From CALMEC01 sp031366605 (GTDB lineage Bacteria > Actinomycetota > Thermoleophilia > Miltoncostaeales > Miltoncostaeaceae), in NCBI GenBank assembly GCA_031366605.1, contig JANLOO010000034.1:62001-126000 (forward strand): a DNA stretch of 64,000 bases, read 5' to 3'. Shown piece by piece: positions 42,667-50,670 of this stretch (position 1 is its first letter; each line of letters starts with the position of its first letter). A model generated the notes under the pieces. That model did no database searches and was not told the DNA's origin. It saw only the letters and a list, made by a program, of their open reading frames with translations. The position numbers and the translations under genes are program-made.

Positions 42667-44142
42667 GTGACCAGCCCCACCACCCCGAATCCGAATCGGC
42701 CGACGGTACTGCTGACAGGCGCCACCGGGTACGTCGGCGGACGGCTGCTGCCGGCCCTCGAAGCAGGTGGCGTCCAGGTGCGGTGCCTGACGCGTCGACC
42801 TGCGTTCTTGAGGAGTCGCGTCGGCGCCACAACCACGGTCGTCGGCGCCGACCTGGCGGTCGCCGAGGACGTGCGCCGGGCGTTGACCGGCGTGGATACG
42901 GCCTACTACCTGGCGCACTCGATGGGGGCGAGCGGCGACTTCGAGGTCGAGGACCGGACGAGTGCACAGACATTCGCAGCGGCAGCCCGCGACGCGGGGG
43001 TGCGGCGGATCATCTACTTGGGTGCCCTCGGCACCGGCGACGATCTCTCGAGTCACCTGGCGAGCCGTCAGGAGGTGGGACGCATCTTGCGCGAATCGGG
43101 TGTGCCGACGATTGAGCTTCGTTCATCCATCATCATCGGTGCAGGCAGCCTCTCGTACGACATGATCCGCTCCCTCGTGACGCGGCTGCCGGTCATGATC
43201 ACGCCACGTTGGGTACGGACGATGACGCAGCCAATCGCGATCGACGACGTGGTGGCGTACCTCCTTGCCGCCCTTGACGTCCCCGGCACCGAGAGTCGCC
43301 TCTACGAGATCGGCGGACATGACAAGGTCTCGTATGGCGATCTGATGCGCGAGTTCGCGAGCCTCCGCGGTCTGCGTCGCACCATCATCCCGGTACCGAT
43401 GCTGAGCCCCTGGCTGTCGAGCTTGTGGCTCGGGTTGATCACGCCGCTCTACGCACGGGTCGGTCGGCACCTGATCGAGGGGGTCCGCAACGAGACCGTC
43501 GTCCACGACGACCGCGCGCTGCGCGACATGCCGGTCCGCCCGCGCGGCGTGCACGACGCGATCCAGGACGCGATCATTCAAGAGGATCGTACGGCCAACC
43601 GCTGGCAGGACGGCGTCGGACCTCGGCCGTCGCTGGGCGGCGGACCGACCCCGCTCAAGAAGCAGATGGTCGATTCACGTTGGGTGCGGGTGGAGGCAGC
43701 GCCGGCCGCGGCATTCGAGCCCATCCGACGGATTGGCGGCAAGACCGGTTGGTACTACGGCGACCATCTGTGGCGCATCCGCGGATGGCTGGACCTCGTG
43801 CTGGGCGGCGTGGGAATGCGTCGTGGGCGGCGTCACCCGAGCGACCTGATCGCTGGTGACATGCTCGACTTCTGGCGCGTGGAGGCGATCGAACCCCCGT
43901 CTCTGCTGCGCCTCGTTGCCGAGATGAAGCTCCCCGGCCGCGCGTGGCTGCAGTATCGCGTGGAGCCCGACGGCGACGGCGCAATCATCCGCCAAACCGC
44001 GTTCTTCGATCCGGACGGCGTCGTCGGACGCCTCTACTGGTACGCCCTCGCTCCCTTCCATCAGATGATGTTTCCCCGCATGCTGCGCGGTATCGCGAAC
44101 GCCGTTGCCGCCGCCCCTGACGCGGACTCGTGCTCATCCTGA
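42667..44142 (+). CDS. NAD(P)-binding SDR/epimerase with C-terminal DUF2867 domain
   Basis: The 491-residue protein starts with an atypical SDR domain (VLLTGATGYVGGRLLPALEA, about 14-33; YYLAHSMG; RRIIYLGALG). After about residue 320 it continues with a DUF2867-like domain of polyketide-cyclase type (GKTGWYYGDHLWRIRGWLD, DMLDFWRVEAIEPPSLLRLV, MFPRMLRGIANAVA). Such fusions are common in actinobacteria, function unknown. It begins 42 nt after the anti-sigma stop, in sequence GTCACAACCTCCCTGTGAC that resembles the sites at 11215, and may belong to the sigma regulon. Confidence 0.85.
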   Translation: MTSPTTPNPNRPTVLLTGATGYVGGRLLPALEAGGVQVRCLTRRPAFLRSRVGATTTVVGADLAVAEDVRRALTGVDTAYYLAHSMGASGDFEVEDRTSAQTFAAAARDAGVRRIIYLGALGTGDDLSSHLASRQEVGRILRESGVPTIELRSSIIIGAGSLSYDMIRSLVTRLPVMITPRWVRTMTQPIAIDDVVAYLLAALDVPGTESRLYEIGGHDKVSYGDLMREFASLRGLRRTIIPVPMLSPWLSSLWLGLITPLYARVGRHLIEGVRNETVVHDDRALRDMPVRPRGVHDAIQDAIIQEDRTANRWQDGVGPRPSLGGGPTPLKKQMVDSRWVRVEAAPAAAFEPIRRIGGKTGWYYGDHLWRIRGWLDLVLGGVGMRRGRRHPSDLIAGDMLDFWRVEAIEPPSLLRLVAEMKLPGRAWLQYRVEPDGDGAIIRQTAFFDPDGVVGRLYWYALAPFHQMMFPRMLRGIANAVAAAPDADSCSS

Positions 44143-44198
44143 CGGTGTCGCTCCACCTCCGGTTCAGGACGGGGTCGTGACCAGCGGAGGAGCACCAT

Positions 44199-44573
44199 AT
44201 GATCAGGCAACGATCGTTCAAGCGCCTCGTACCGGCGCGCATGGACAAGACTGGCGAGAGCTACGCGGCGGCGCGGAGATCGCTGTTTGCCGCGAATGAG
44301 TCCGCGCAGGGCCAGCCCGTGTTGCTCGCAACCTCAGACGAGCGGATCCGGGAACGAACAGGGCGCGGCTCGAAGGAGTGATTCGACATCCTCGATGAGT
44401 GGGGCGCAGCCGAGCGACCGCATCGCGAGATCGCACGCTGGGTCGCCGATCAGCTGGGTATCAATCCCCTCGCCTGGAACGCGCAGGCTGTGACGGTCAG
44501 CTACGAGCGCTCGCGTGGCGGGCGCGCCGTCGGAGAGCATTCCGATGGCTTCGCGATCAGCGTGATGCGAACC
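44199..44573 (+). pseudogene. DUF4287-type protein, nonsense mutation and truncated
   Basis: ATG 44199 starts a protein with FKRLVPARMDKTGESYAAAR, the opening of DUF4287 proteins. TGA at 44379-44381 interrupts it in the position of a Trp (relatives read EEWFDLLDEWG). The frame reopens directly as FDILDEWGAAERPHREIARW and continues through VTVSYERSRGGRAVGEHSDG to about 44570, then loses similarity where an unrelated membrane fragment begins in another frame. A one-base TGG-to-TGA change plus loss of the 3' end explains it. Confidence 0.75.
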
Positions 44574-44730
44574 GTTTCTGGGTGTCGCCCTCCGGATCGG
44601 GTTCCCGTTGGTGCTCTGGATGGGGGCCATGCTCTGGGAGGACACACCGCGCAGGCTGGCCGTGCTCCACGCCGGGGACTCGCTCGTGAAACGCCCGATC
44701 GTCGCGTTGATCGTGGGTGTCTGGCAGTAG
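44566..44730 (+). pseudogene. C-terminal fragment of a membrane protein
   Basis: A frame closed upstream by TGA at 44563 reads FLGVALRIGFPLVLWMGAML, then WEDTPRRLAVLHAGDSLVKR, then a second hydrophobic run ending GVWQ and TAG. Two membrane spans joined by a loop and a natural-looking C-terminus suggest the tail of a membrane protein whose 5' part is gone. It abuts the broken DUF4287-type gene and has no start. Confidence 0.4.
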
Positions 44731-44882
44731 ACAACAACGAGTGCCCGCTCTCACGACGTTCACCTCAGGAGAGCGAGGTGCTCGAGCCCGATGAACCGAC
44801 ACGGCCCGGGCGCTTTGGCGCGCGCGAGCGATCGAAAAGGGCTCCCGTAGGAAGTACCCGGAACTTTGAGTTCGAGGGCTCG

Positions 44883-45251
44883 TCAGACGATGTGCTTGAG
44901 GCCCCAGGAGCGGACACGTTCGGGATGGATGCGGATGAGGGCGGGTGGGCCCCCGACTGCTTCGGCTCGGCCGGAGATCTCGATGGCCCAGGGGTTCCAC
45001 CCGCTGCCGTCCGCGATGCCGTCGATGACGATCGCGGCTTTCCCGGTGCGTGCGACGTCACGGAACTTCTTGGTTTTCTGCACGTCGCGCCCGGTGACGT
45101 CAACCGTTTCGAGGATGGTGCTGAACGTCCAGCCCGAGGGGACGACGTGAGGGGTTCCGTCGCGCCCGACGGTGGCGATTCGCCCGAGCCGGCGAGCTGG
45201 GGAGGTAAGGAAGCGTCGCTCGGTGGCGCTGAGTGCGGTCGGCGTCGTCAT
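44883..45251 (-). CDS. PPOX-class flavin/F420-dependent oxidoreductase
   Basis: This 122-residue split-barrel protein matches the PPOX class F420-dependent (or FMN) family: FLTSPARRLGRIATVGRDGT at the start, then TPHVVPSGWTFS, and NPWAIEISGRAEAVGGPPAL near the end. Function within the family is unknown. ATG 45251 overlaps the stop of the membrane protein gene upstream, so the two form a MarR-controlled pair. Confidence 0.85.
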   Translation of the reverse strand: MTTPTALSATERRFLTSPARRLGRIATVGRDGTPHVVPSGWTFSTILETVDVTGRDVQKTKKFRDVARTGKAAIVIDGIADGSGWNPWAIEISGRAEAVGGPPALIRIHPERVRSWGLKHIV

Positions 45252-45697
45252 TGTGTCTCTCCCGTGTTCGCCCGGTGCAGCCAGGCGACGCCGGCCATGT
45301 AGAACGCGCCGGTAATCACGGGGAGGCTGGCCAACGTGAACTTGACCGACCAACCGGCATCGAGGCTGAGCGGGGCAACGGTCGAGACGACGGCGAGGCC
45401 ACCGCCAATGATCGCGATCGTGCGAAGAATTGGTCGTTGACGTCGGTCCGCAAGTCGCACCCCCGCCCAGCCCGCGGTCATCGCCAGCAGCGTCACCAAA
45501 ACGACCTGGGCGATGCCGACCGTCTGAATCCCGGTGGCTGACCCGGGTTGGGGAAACTGGAAGTTGACGCCGCGGGCCCGGGCCAGTCCGAACAACGCCA
45601 TGTTGGCTGCGAGCGCCGCGGCGGCCGTCACGGCGGCCGTTCTCGCGAGCGGTTGGCTCGATTGCGCCGCGGGCATCCTTGTCGTTGTCGTCATCAC
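45248..45697 (-). CDS. Four-span membrane protein (DUF6069-like)
   Basis: The 149-residue protein has four hydrophobic segments, a short Thr-rich N-terminus and a conserved-looking ARARGVNFQFPQPGSATGIQ loop, as in DUF6069 proteins of actinobacteria. GGAGG precedes two consecutive ATGs; the second is better spaced. It is co-transcribed with the flavin oxidoreductase behind the divergent MarR regulator. Function not known. Confidence 0.8.
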   Translation of the reverse strand: MMTTTTRMPAAQSSQPLARTAAVTAAAALAANMALFGLARARGVNFQFPQPGSATGIQTVGIAQVVLVTLLAMTAGWAGVRLADRRQRPILRTIAIIGGGLAVVSTVAPLSLDAGWSVKFTLASLPVITGAFYMAGVAWLHRANTGETQ

Positions 45698-45721
45698 CCC
45701 TCCAATTGGTTGATGTCTTCA

Positions 45722-45751
45722 ACGATATGCCTTAATGGTTGAGGTTGTCAA
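45722..45751 (-). promoter_or_regulatory. Promoter of the DUF6069-PPOX pair
   Basis: On the minus strand a perfect TTGACA (45751-45746) is followed after 18 nt by TATCGT (45727-45722). The transcription start would fall near 45715, about 18 nt before the first ATG at 45697. The -35 lies inside the MarR palindrome, so a bound regulator would block it. Confidence 0.6.
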
Positions 45752-45759
45752 CCATTAAG
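45731..45759. promoter_or_regulatory. MarR operator palindrome
   Basis: CTTAATGGTTGA (45731-45742) and TCAACCATTAAG (45748-45759) are perfect 12-bp inverted arms around a 5-nt spacer. The palindrome overlaps the -35 of the minus-strand promoter and lies between the plus-strand -35 and -10. Spacing and symmetry are those of MarR-family operators, so the adjacent MarR protein most likely represses both directions. Confidence 0.8.
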
Positions 45760-45767
45760 CGTACGAT
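45739..45767 (+). promoter_or_regulatory. Promoter of marR, leaderless
   Basis: TTGAGG (45739-45744) is followed after exactly 17 nt by TACGAT (45762-45767). The expected start of transcription is at about 45774-45775, where an in-frame ATG stands, which implies a leaderless mRNA. An earlier in-frame ATG (45766) would fall inside the -10. Confidence 0.5.
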
Positions 45768-45774
45768 GACCGAG

Positions 45775-46218
45775 ATGCCCTCCGCTCCACGCCCAACCTC
45801 AGCCGAGGCCTACGCTGTCGCTCGTCTCCTCCACGAGGCCTCGGAAGACTCACGTCGGTCGTTCGCGACGATCGCGTCTGACCACGGACTGACCGCGCCT
45901 CAAGCCCGGTTCATCCTGCGGCTGTTCGAAGCAACGCCGATGAGCGACCTCGCCAAGCACCTCTCGTGCGACAAATCGAATGTCACCGGAATCGCAGCGC
46001 GCCTGACCGAGCGCGGACTGGTCACGACCACCCGAGGCTCTGACCGCCGCGTGAAACTCTTGGGCCTAACTGCTCCCGGGCGCAAGGTCCGTGCCCGCCT
46101 ACAGCAGCACGTCGCCGACGCCTCACCGGCCATGACACGACTCACAGAACCCGAACGCCAAACGCTCGTGCTCCTCCTCGACAAAATAAGAAGCGAAATC
46201 GCCGCGGTGCCTGACTGA
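45775..46218 (+). CDS. MarR family transcriptional regulator
   Basis: The 147-residue winged-helix protein has the MarR architecture: N-terminal helices (AEAYAVARLLHEASEDSRRS), recognition part MSDLAKHLSCDKSNVTGIAARLTERGLV, the wing TTTRGSDRRVKLLGLTAPGR and C-terminal dimerisation helices. It is divergent from the DUF6069-PPOX pair across a palindrome. Ligand unknown; in such small systems the regulator often senses a compound handled by the neighbouring oxidoreductase. I use the ATG at the promoter-predicted start. Confidence 0.9.
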   Translation: MPSAPRPTSAEAYAVARLLHEASEDSRRSFATIASDHGLTAPQARFILRLFEATPMSDLAKHLSCDKSNVTGIAARLTERGLVTTTRGSDRRVKLLGLTAPGRKVRARLQQHVADASPAMTRLTEPERQTLVLLLDKIRSEIAAVPD

Positions 46219-46375
46219 TCATCAGGGCGCCGATCAGGAACAGGCTCTGGTTGCTTCCGCCCATCGCGAGCGCGGTCGTGCCGAACCAGCCGATCGTGCG
46301 AGGGTGTTCGCGGGTGGAGTCGTCCTGAACCACCGTCTCGGGTGTGCCGTCCGCGCATTGCTTGGTGAGCCGCAT
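46219..46375 (-). pseudogene. N-terminal remnant of an APC-type permease
   Basis: From ATG 46375 (GAGG just upstream) the frame reads HPRTIGWFGTTALAMGGSNQ then SLFLIGALM, which is the first-span region of amino-acid/purine-type permeases. After about 50 residues it runs into the antisense of the marR 3' end and terminates, with nothing permease-like left. The rest of the gene has been lost at the junction with marR. Confidence 0.6.
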
Positions 46376-46539
46376 GCCTCGTTATCGGTCGGCGCGCTCG
46401 CCTGCAATGAGCGCGTCCGGAGTATGAGCAAGGTATGAATCTCGCGCCCCCCAACCGAGTGTCCCGCGTCGTGTTCGACGTCGGCGGTTGCGGCGGTGCC
46501 AGGCTGCCCGTGTGCGCGGTCCGATGCGGGGTCGAACGA

Positions 46540-47319
46540 TTAGCTCAACCCGCCGGCGTCCCGTTCGCGTTTGCCGGCGAGCCGGGCGACGTACCAGCGG
46601 CGGAGCGGGGCGGGGAGCATCGCCAGCGCTTTCATGAACACGAGCGCCTTGCGCGGGACGCCGATCTCGGCTTTGTCGTGTTGGAGTCCGTCGCAGATGA
46701 TTCGGGCGGCCTCGTCGGCTTCGATGATCCCGGGCATCGTGAACGGGTTCTGATCGGTCAGCGGGGTGCGGACGAATCCCGGCGCGATCAACGTGACCTT
46801 GACACCCGATGACGCCAGGTCGGCGCGCAGGGCGTCGCACATGCTGTTGAGAAACGCCTTCGTCGCCCCGTAGGCCGATGCCAGTGGCAGACCGACGTAT
46901 CCGGTCACGCTCGAGGTGATCGCAATCCGGCCGGCCCCGCGAGCGCGCATCGCCGGAAGCACCGCTTGGATGCAGTTGACCGCCCCCATCACGTTGACGT
47001 CAAAATGCGTGCGGAAGATCTGAGCCCGGAACGCGTCCGGTGTCACCGGTTCGTACGTGCCGGCGTTGAGGATGACGAGGTCGATCGCACCCCAGTCGGC
47101 GATCAAGGCCTGGGCGATGCGGGCCATCGCGGCCTCGTCCGTGACGTCGCCCACCTCCACGCGCATGCCGGTCTCGCCGGCGACCTGGTCAAGGGTCTCG
47201 TGACGCCGCGCGGTGATCGCGACCTGGGCGCCGCGCCGGGTCAGCTCCGCAGCGACCGCAGCTCCGATACCGCTGGACGCACCGGTCAGCCACACCCGCT
47301 GTCCGCCGAGCGCGCTCAC
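46540..47319 (-). CDS. Short-chain dehydrogenase/reductase
   Basis: The 259-residue classical SDR has LGGQRVWLTGASSGIGAAVA (cofactor loop), LVILNAGTYEPV and the active site Ser in AITSSVTGYVGL with YGATK (Tyr and Lys). The C-terminal AMLPAPLRRWYVARLAGKRE is basic and suggests membrane association. GTG 47319 overlaps the fusion gene stop (GTGA). It probably acts on a lipid-derived substrate from the cluster. Confidence 0.88.
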   Translation of the reverse strand: MSALGGQRVWLTGASSGIGAAVAAELTRRGAQVAITARRHETLDQVAGETGMRVEVGDVTDEAAMARIAQALIADWGAIDLVILNAGTYEPVTPDAFRAQIFRTHFDVNVMGAVNCIQAVLPAMRARGAGRIAITSSVTGYVGLPLASAYGATKAFLNSMCDALRADLASSGVKVTLIAPGFVRTPLTDQNPFTMPGIIEADEAARIICDGLQHDKAEIGVPRKALVFMKALAMLPAPLRRWYVARLAGKRERDAGGLS

Positions 47320-49376
47320 GACGTCGCCCGCGCGGACGGGAACTGCGACAGCGTCGCGTTGAACGGGCGCGTCAACACGAGCTGGTAATCGTGGAGCGCC
47401 CGAGTGCGGAACGCCGCCTCGCAGGACGCCAGGTAAAAGTTCCACGTGCGGATGAACCGCTCGTCGTAGCCCAACACTCGGACCGCGTCCAGATTCTGGT
47501 TGAACCGTTCGCGCCATCGCTTGAGCGTCTCGGCGTAGTTGATGCCGATGTCCTCGACGTTGTGGACGATCAGCTCGGACGCCTTCCTGGCCGCCGTGAC
47601 CATCGCCTCCATCGACGGCAGCAGCGAGCCCGGGAAGATGTACTCCTGGATCCAGTCGTCGCTGCGTCGGTAGCGCTCAAAACGTTGGTCGGGGATCGCG
47701 ATGACCTGAATGCACGCGCTGCCATCGGGCGCGAGCAGGCGATCGCAGGTGCGGAAGTACGTCTGCAGCTCGGCTTCGCCGATGGCTTCCAGCATCTCGA
47801 TCGAGGCGATCTTGGTGAACTGCCCCTGCAGCGTCCGGTAGTCCTGCAGCAGGATGGTGACGCGATCATCAAGGCCGGCATCGTGCACCCGCTGCACCGC
47901 CAGGGCATGTTGCTCCGCGCTGATCGTCACCCCGGTCACACGGCACTTGAACTCGCTCGCGGCGAGCACGGCGAACCCACCCCACCCGCAGCCGATCTCG
48001 AGTACGTGGTCGTCGGGTCCCAGCGCAAGCTTGCGGCAGATGCGCCGGTACTTGTTGCGTTGTGCCTGCTCCAGCGTGTCGTCCGCGGTCTCGAAGTAGG
48101 CGCACGAGTACGTCCACGACGGATCCAGGAACAGCTGGTACAGGTCGTTGCCGATGTCGTAGTGGTAGGCGATGTCGCGTTTGGCCCGCGCCGGTGGGTT
48201 CCGCCGAGGCAGATGCGGTCGCAGCGCCTGCAGGCGCACCAGGGTCGATCCCGGTGGGCGTCGGCGCATGTCCTCTGCGGTCAGCAACATGATCTCGAGC
48301 GCCGCGGGCAGGTCGTCCGCATCCCAGTCCCCCGCCACGTAGGCCTCGCCGATGCCGATGCGCCCGCGGGTGACGATCCTGCGAAACAGATCCTTGCTGT
48401 TGATGGCGACCGTGGCTTCGCGCCCCACCGAGGCATCCCCGTGCGTCTGGGTGACGCCATCGGGCATCCGCACGGTCAACGCGCCACCCACCGGTCGCGA
48501 CAGCGCCCACCGCACAAGGCTGCGGATCGGTCTGACGGGAAAGGCAACGCGGCTCGGGGCCGGAAGCTCACGCAGCGCCCGGCGGGTCGACGCCGGGGCG
48601 ACGACGGGCTCGACGACCGACCCGCGCTCGGGATCAAATCGTGGCTTGCGGTGCAGGGGCACGTGTTTTCTCCAGAGCTTGAGTGCCTGCAGGTGGATCA
48701 GGCCGGTGACCTGCTGGCTCATCAACGGATAGCGAACGAGGGACTTGGCCAGCGCGGTGTTGGTCAGCTCATGCCGTTTGCCGGTCTGGGTCGCCAGGAA
48801 GACGCGCTCGCCGCCTTCAAACAGGTCGACCCGGGCTGACACACGGTCACCGGGTTCAGTCAGGACGAACTCGTAGCGTTGCTGCATACCCATGAACGGC
48901 GAGACGTGCAGCTCCTTGGACTGGCTCCAGGTGCGGCTCTTGCCGTTTGAAACGAGATTGTCCTCGTTGAGCAGATACGGGCGACGCTCGCCGAACGTGT
49001 TTGCGACCTCGGCGATCGAACACGCAAACGACCCGTCGGCGCGGTAGCAGTAGAAGAAGCTGACCGGGTTGAACACGTAGCCGAACGTCCGCAGGTTCGT
49101 CAGCATCATGATGCGGCCGCCGGTCAGGTCGACCCCGCGCGCCGCCAGCCATGCCAACAGATTGGCCTTGATCGGCCGTCCCGCGTCGCCGATGTGGTCC
49201 GCGTCACGTAGCGAGAACAGGTTGGTCGTGTTGTACCCGAACAGCGCCAGACGATCGTCGAGCTCCTCGAGTTCGTCCAGGTCGAGCACGTAGAAGCAGA
49301 CGTTGTAGCGAAAGACGTGGTCCACGGGCTTGGACCGGTGATGCATCATCACGCCCGTGTAGAGGGCCGAGTTCAC
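47316..49376 (-). CDS. Fusion of DUF1365 domain and cyclopropane-fatty-acid synthase
   Basis: The 686-residue protein joins two proteins normally encoded separately. Residues about 1-240 are DUF1365 (VFRYNVCFYVLDLDELEELD, FGYVFNPVSFFYCYRADGSF). Residues about 300-680 are a SAM-dependent CFA synthase/mycolic-acid-methyltransferase-like enzyme: HYDIGNDLYQLFLDPSWTYS, VLEIGCGWGGFAVLAASEF, IEMLEAIGEAELQTYFRTCD and FPGSLLPSM. It would add a methylene or methyl group to unsaturated fatty-acyl chains. GTG 49376 overlaps the flavoprotein stop. Confidence 0.92.
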   Translation of the reverse strand: MNSALYTGVMMHHRSKPVDHVFRYNVCFYVLDLDELEELDDRLALFGYNTTNLFSLRDADHIGDAGRPIKANLLAWLAARGVDLTGGRIMMLTNLRTFGYVFNPVSFFYCYRADGSFACSIAEVANTFGERRPYLLNEDNLVSNGKSRTWSQSKELHVSPFMGMQQRYEFVLTEPGDRVSARVDLFEGGERVFLATQTGKRHELTNTALAKSLVRYPLMSQQVTGLIHLQALKLWRKHVPLHRKPRFDPERGSVVEPVVAPASTRRALRELPAPSRVAFPVRPIRSLVRWALSRPVGGALTVRMPDGVTQTHGDASVGREATVAINSKDLFRRIVTRGRIGIGEAYVAGDWDADDLPAALEIMLLTAEDMRRRPPGSTLVRLQALRPHLPRRNPPARAKRDIAYHYDIGNDLYQLFLDPSWTYSCAYFETADDTLEQAQRNKYRRICRKLALGPDDHVLEIGCGWGGFAVLAASEFKCRVTGVTISAEQHALAVQRVHDAGLDDRVTILLQDYRTLQGQFTKIASIEMLEAIGEAELQTYFRTCDRLLAPDGSACIQVIAIPDQRFERYRRSDDWIQEYIFPGSLLPSMEAMVTAARKASELIVHNVEDIGINYAETLKRWRERFNQNLDAVRVLGYDERFIRTWNFYLASCEAAFRTRALHDYQLVLTRPFNATLSQFPSARATS

Positions 49377-50608
49377 CAGGCGACCCCCAGGTCATCGGCC
49401 ACGCGTACGGCCGAGGCAAAGCCGTCCTCGTGAAAGCCGTTGCCCTGCCAGGCACCGCAGTACCAGGTTCGTCGCGCACCGGCAAGCAGACCCAGCTCGC
49501 CCTGCGCACGCAGCGATGCGGCGGTGTAGCGGGGGTGGGCATATGACAGACGTCGGATGATCTGGTCCTCGGCGATCTCGGTGCCACGGTTGAGGGTCAC
49601 AAGATAGTGACGCGGCTCGTCGAGTCGCTGCAGACGGTTGAGGTCGTAGGTCATCGTCAGCGTCGGCGTGGCCGCCTGGCAATCGACGATGCGGTAGTTC
49701 CAGGCGCCACGGGCGCTCTGGCGGCGCGGGATCAGCCGCGCGTCCGTATGCAGGATCGTTTCGTTGGTGATGTAGGTGAACGCGCCGAGCAAGCGGCGTT
49801 CGTCGTCGCTGGGGTCCTCGAGCAGCTCGAGTGCCTGGTCCGGATGCGTGCCGATGACGACCGCGTCGAACCGCACGTAGCGCCCCGACTCGGTCCGGAT
49901 CGCGACCCCGTCGGCGTCGCGACGGACCGCCCTGACGCCATCGTCCATGTGCATGGACCCGGCAAAGCGTTGCAGGATGGCTCGCACGTAGGTCTGGCTG
50001 CCGCCGACGACGGTCCGCCACGTGAACCTGCGCAAGCGCAACATGCCGTGGTTGGCAAAGAACGCGATCGCGTACGACGCCGGAACGTCCAACGTCTCGG
50101 CAGGGCCGGTCGACCACAGCGACGCCGTCAGCGGCACCAAGAAGTGATCACGGAACCGCCGTGAATAGCCGGTGCGCGCGGCGAACTGCAGCAGCGTCTC
50201 CTCGGGCGGACCGACTTCTCGCTCGGCGGTACGCATGAACCGCAGGATCTCGCGCATCAGCGGCACGAACGACGGCGTCACCAAGTTGGCGCCCTGCATC
50301 CACGGCCGCGCACCGGAGTACTCCAGTCCACAGCGCTCGCAGGTCACCGAAAACGACATCTCGGAGGCTTGCGTGGCAACCCCGAGCTCGGCGAACAGGC
50401 GCGTCAACTGCGGGTAGTTCTGACGGTTGTGGACGATGAAGCCCGTGTCCAGGTGCAGCACCCGTCCGTCGGCCAGCGGCGTCGGGACCGTGTTGGTATG
50501 CCCGCCGGCGTAGTCGGCACGCTCAAAGACCGTGACCTCGTGGGCACGGCTCAGCAGATGGGCGGCGCCGAGTCCCGCGATGCCGGTGCCGATCACGGCG
50601 ATCCTCAA
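49373..50608 (-). CDS. FAD-dependent amine-oxidase-like oxidoreductase
   Basis: The 411-residue flavoprotein starts at TTG 50608, which fits IAVIGTGIAGLGAAHLLSRA, its FAD-binding motif. The same protein carries HLDTGFIVHNRQNYPQLTRL, a later VVGGSQTYVRAI and CGAWQGNGFHEDGFASAVRV. In other bacteria such proteins are linked to DUF1365 and CFA synthases and act on unsaturated fatty acids. It is 62 nt from the divergent desaturase gene, so it is the head of the three-gene minus-strand cluster. Confidence 0.88.
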   Translation of the reverse strand: MRIAVIGTGIAGLGAAHLLSRAHEVTVFERADYAGGHTNTVPTPLADGRVLHLDTGFIVHNRQNYPQLTRLFAELGVATQASEMSFSVTCERCGLEYSGARPWMQGANLVTPSFVPLMREILRFMRTAEREVGPPEETLLQFAARTGYSRRFRDHFLVPLTASLWSTGPAETLDVPASYAIAFFANHGMLRLRRFTWRTVVGGSQTYVRAILQRFAGSMHMDDGVRAVRRDADGVAIRTESGRYVRFDAVVIGTHPDQALELLEDPSDDERRLLGAFTYITNETILHTDARLIPRRQSARGAWNYRIVDCQAATPTLTMTYDLNRLQRLDEPRHYLVTLNRGTEIAEDQIIRRLSYAHPRYTAASLRAQGELGLLAGARRTWYCGAWQGNGFHEDGFASAVRVADDLGVAW

Positions 50609-50670
50609 CGCGGGCCACCGGTACGGTTGTCCCCCACGCAGGCCCCGCAGGTCACTACTGTGAAGGGCTG

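Noticed and set aside
41749..43056. 435-codon minus-strand frame opposite the anti-sigma and SDR genes
   Set aside because: Arg/Gly-rich shadow of supported genes, no motif or start signal.
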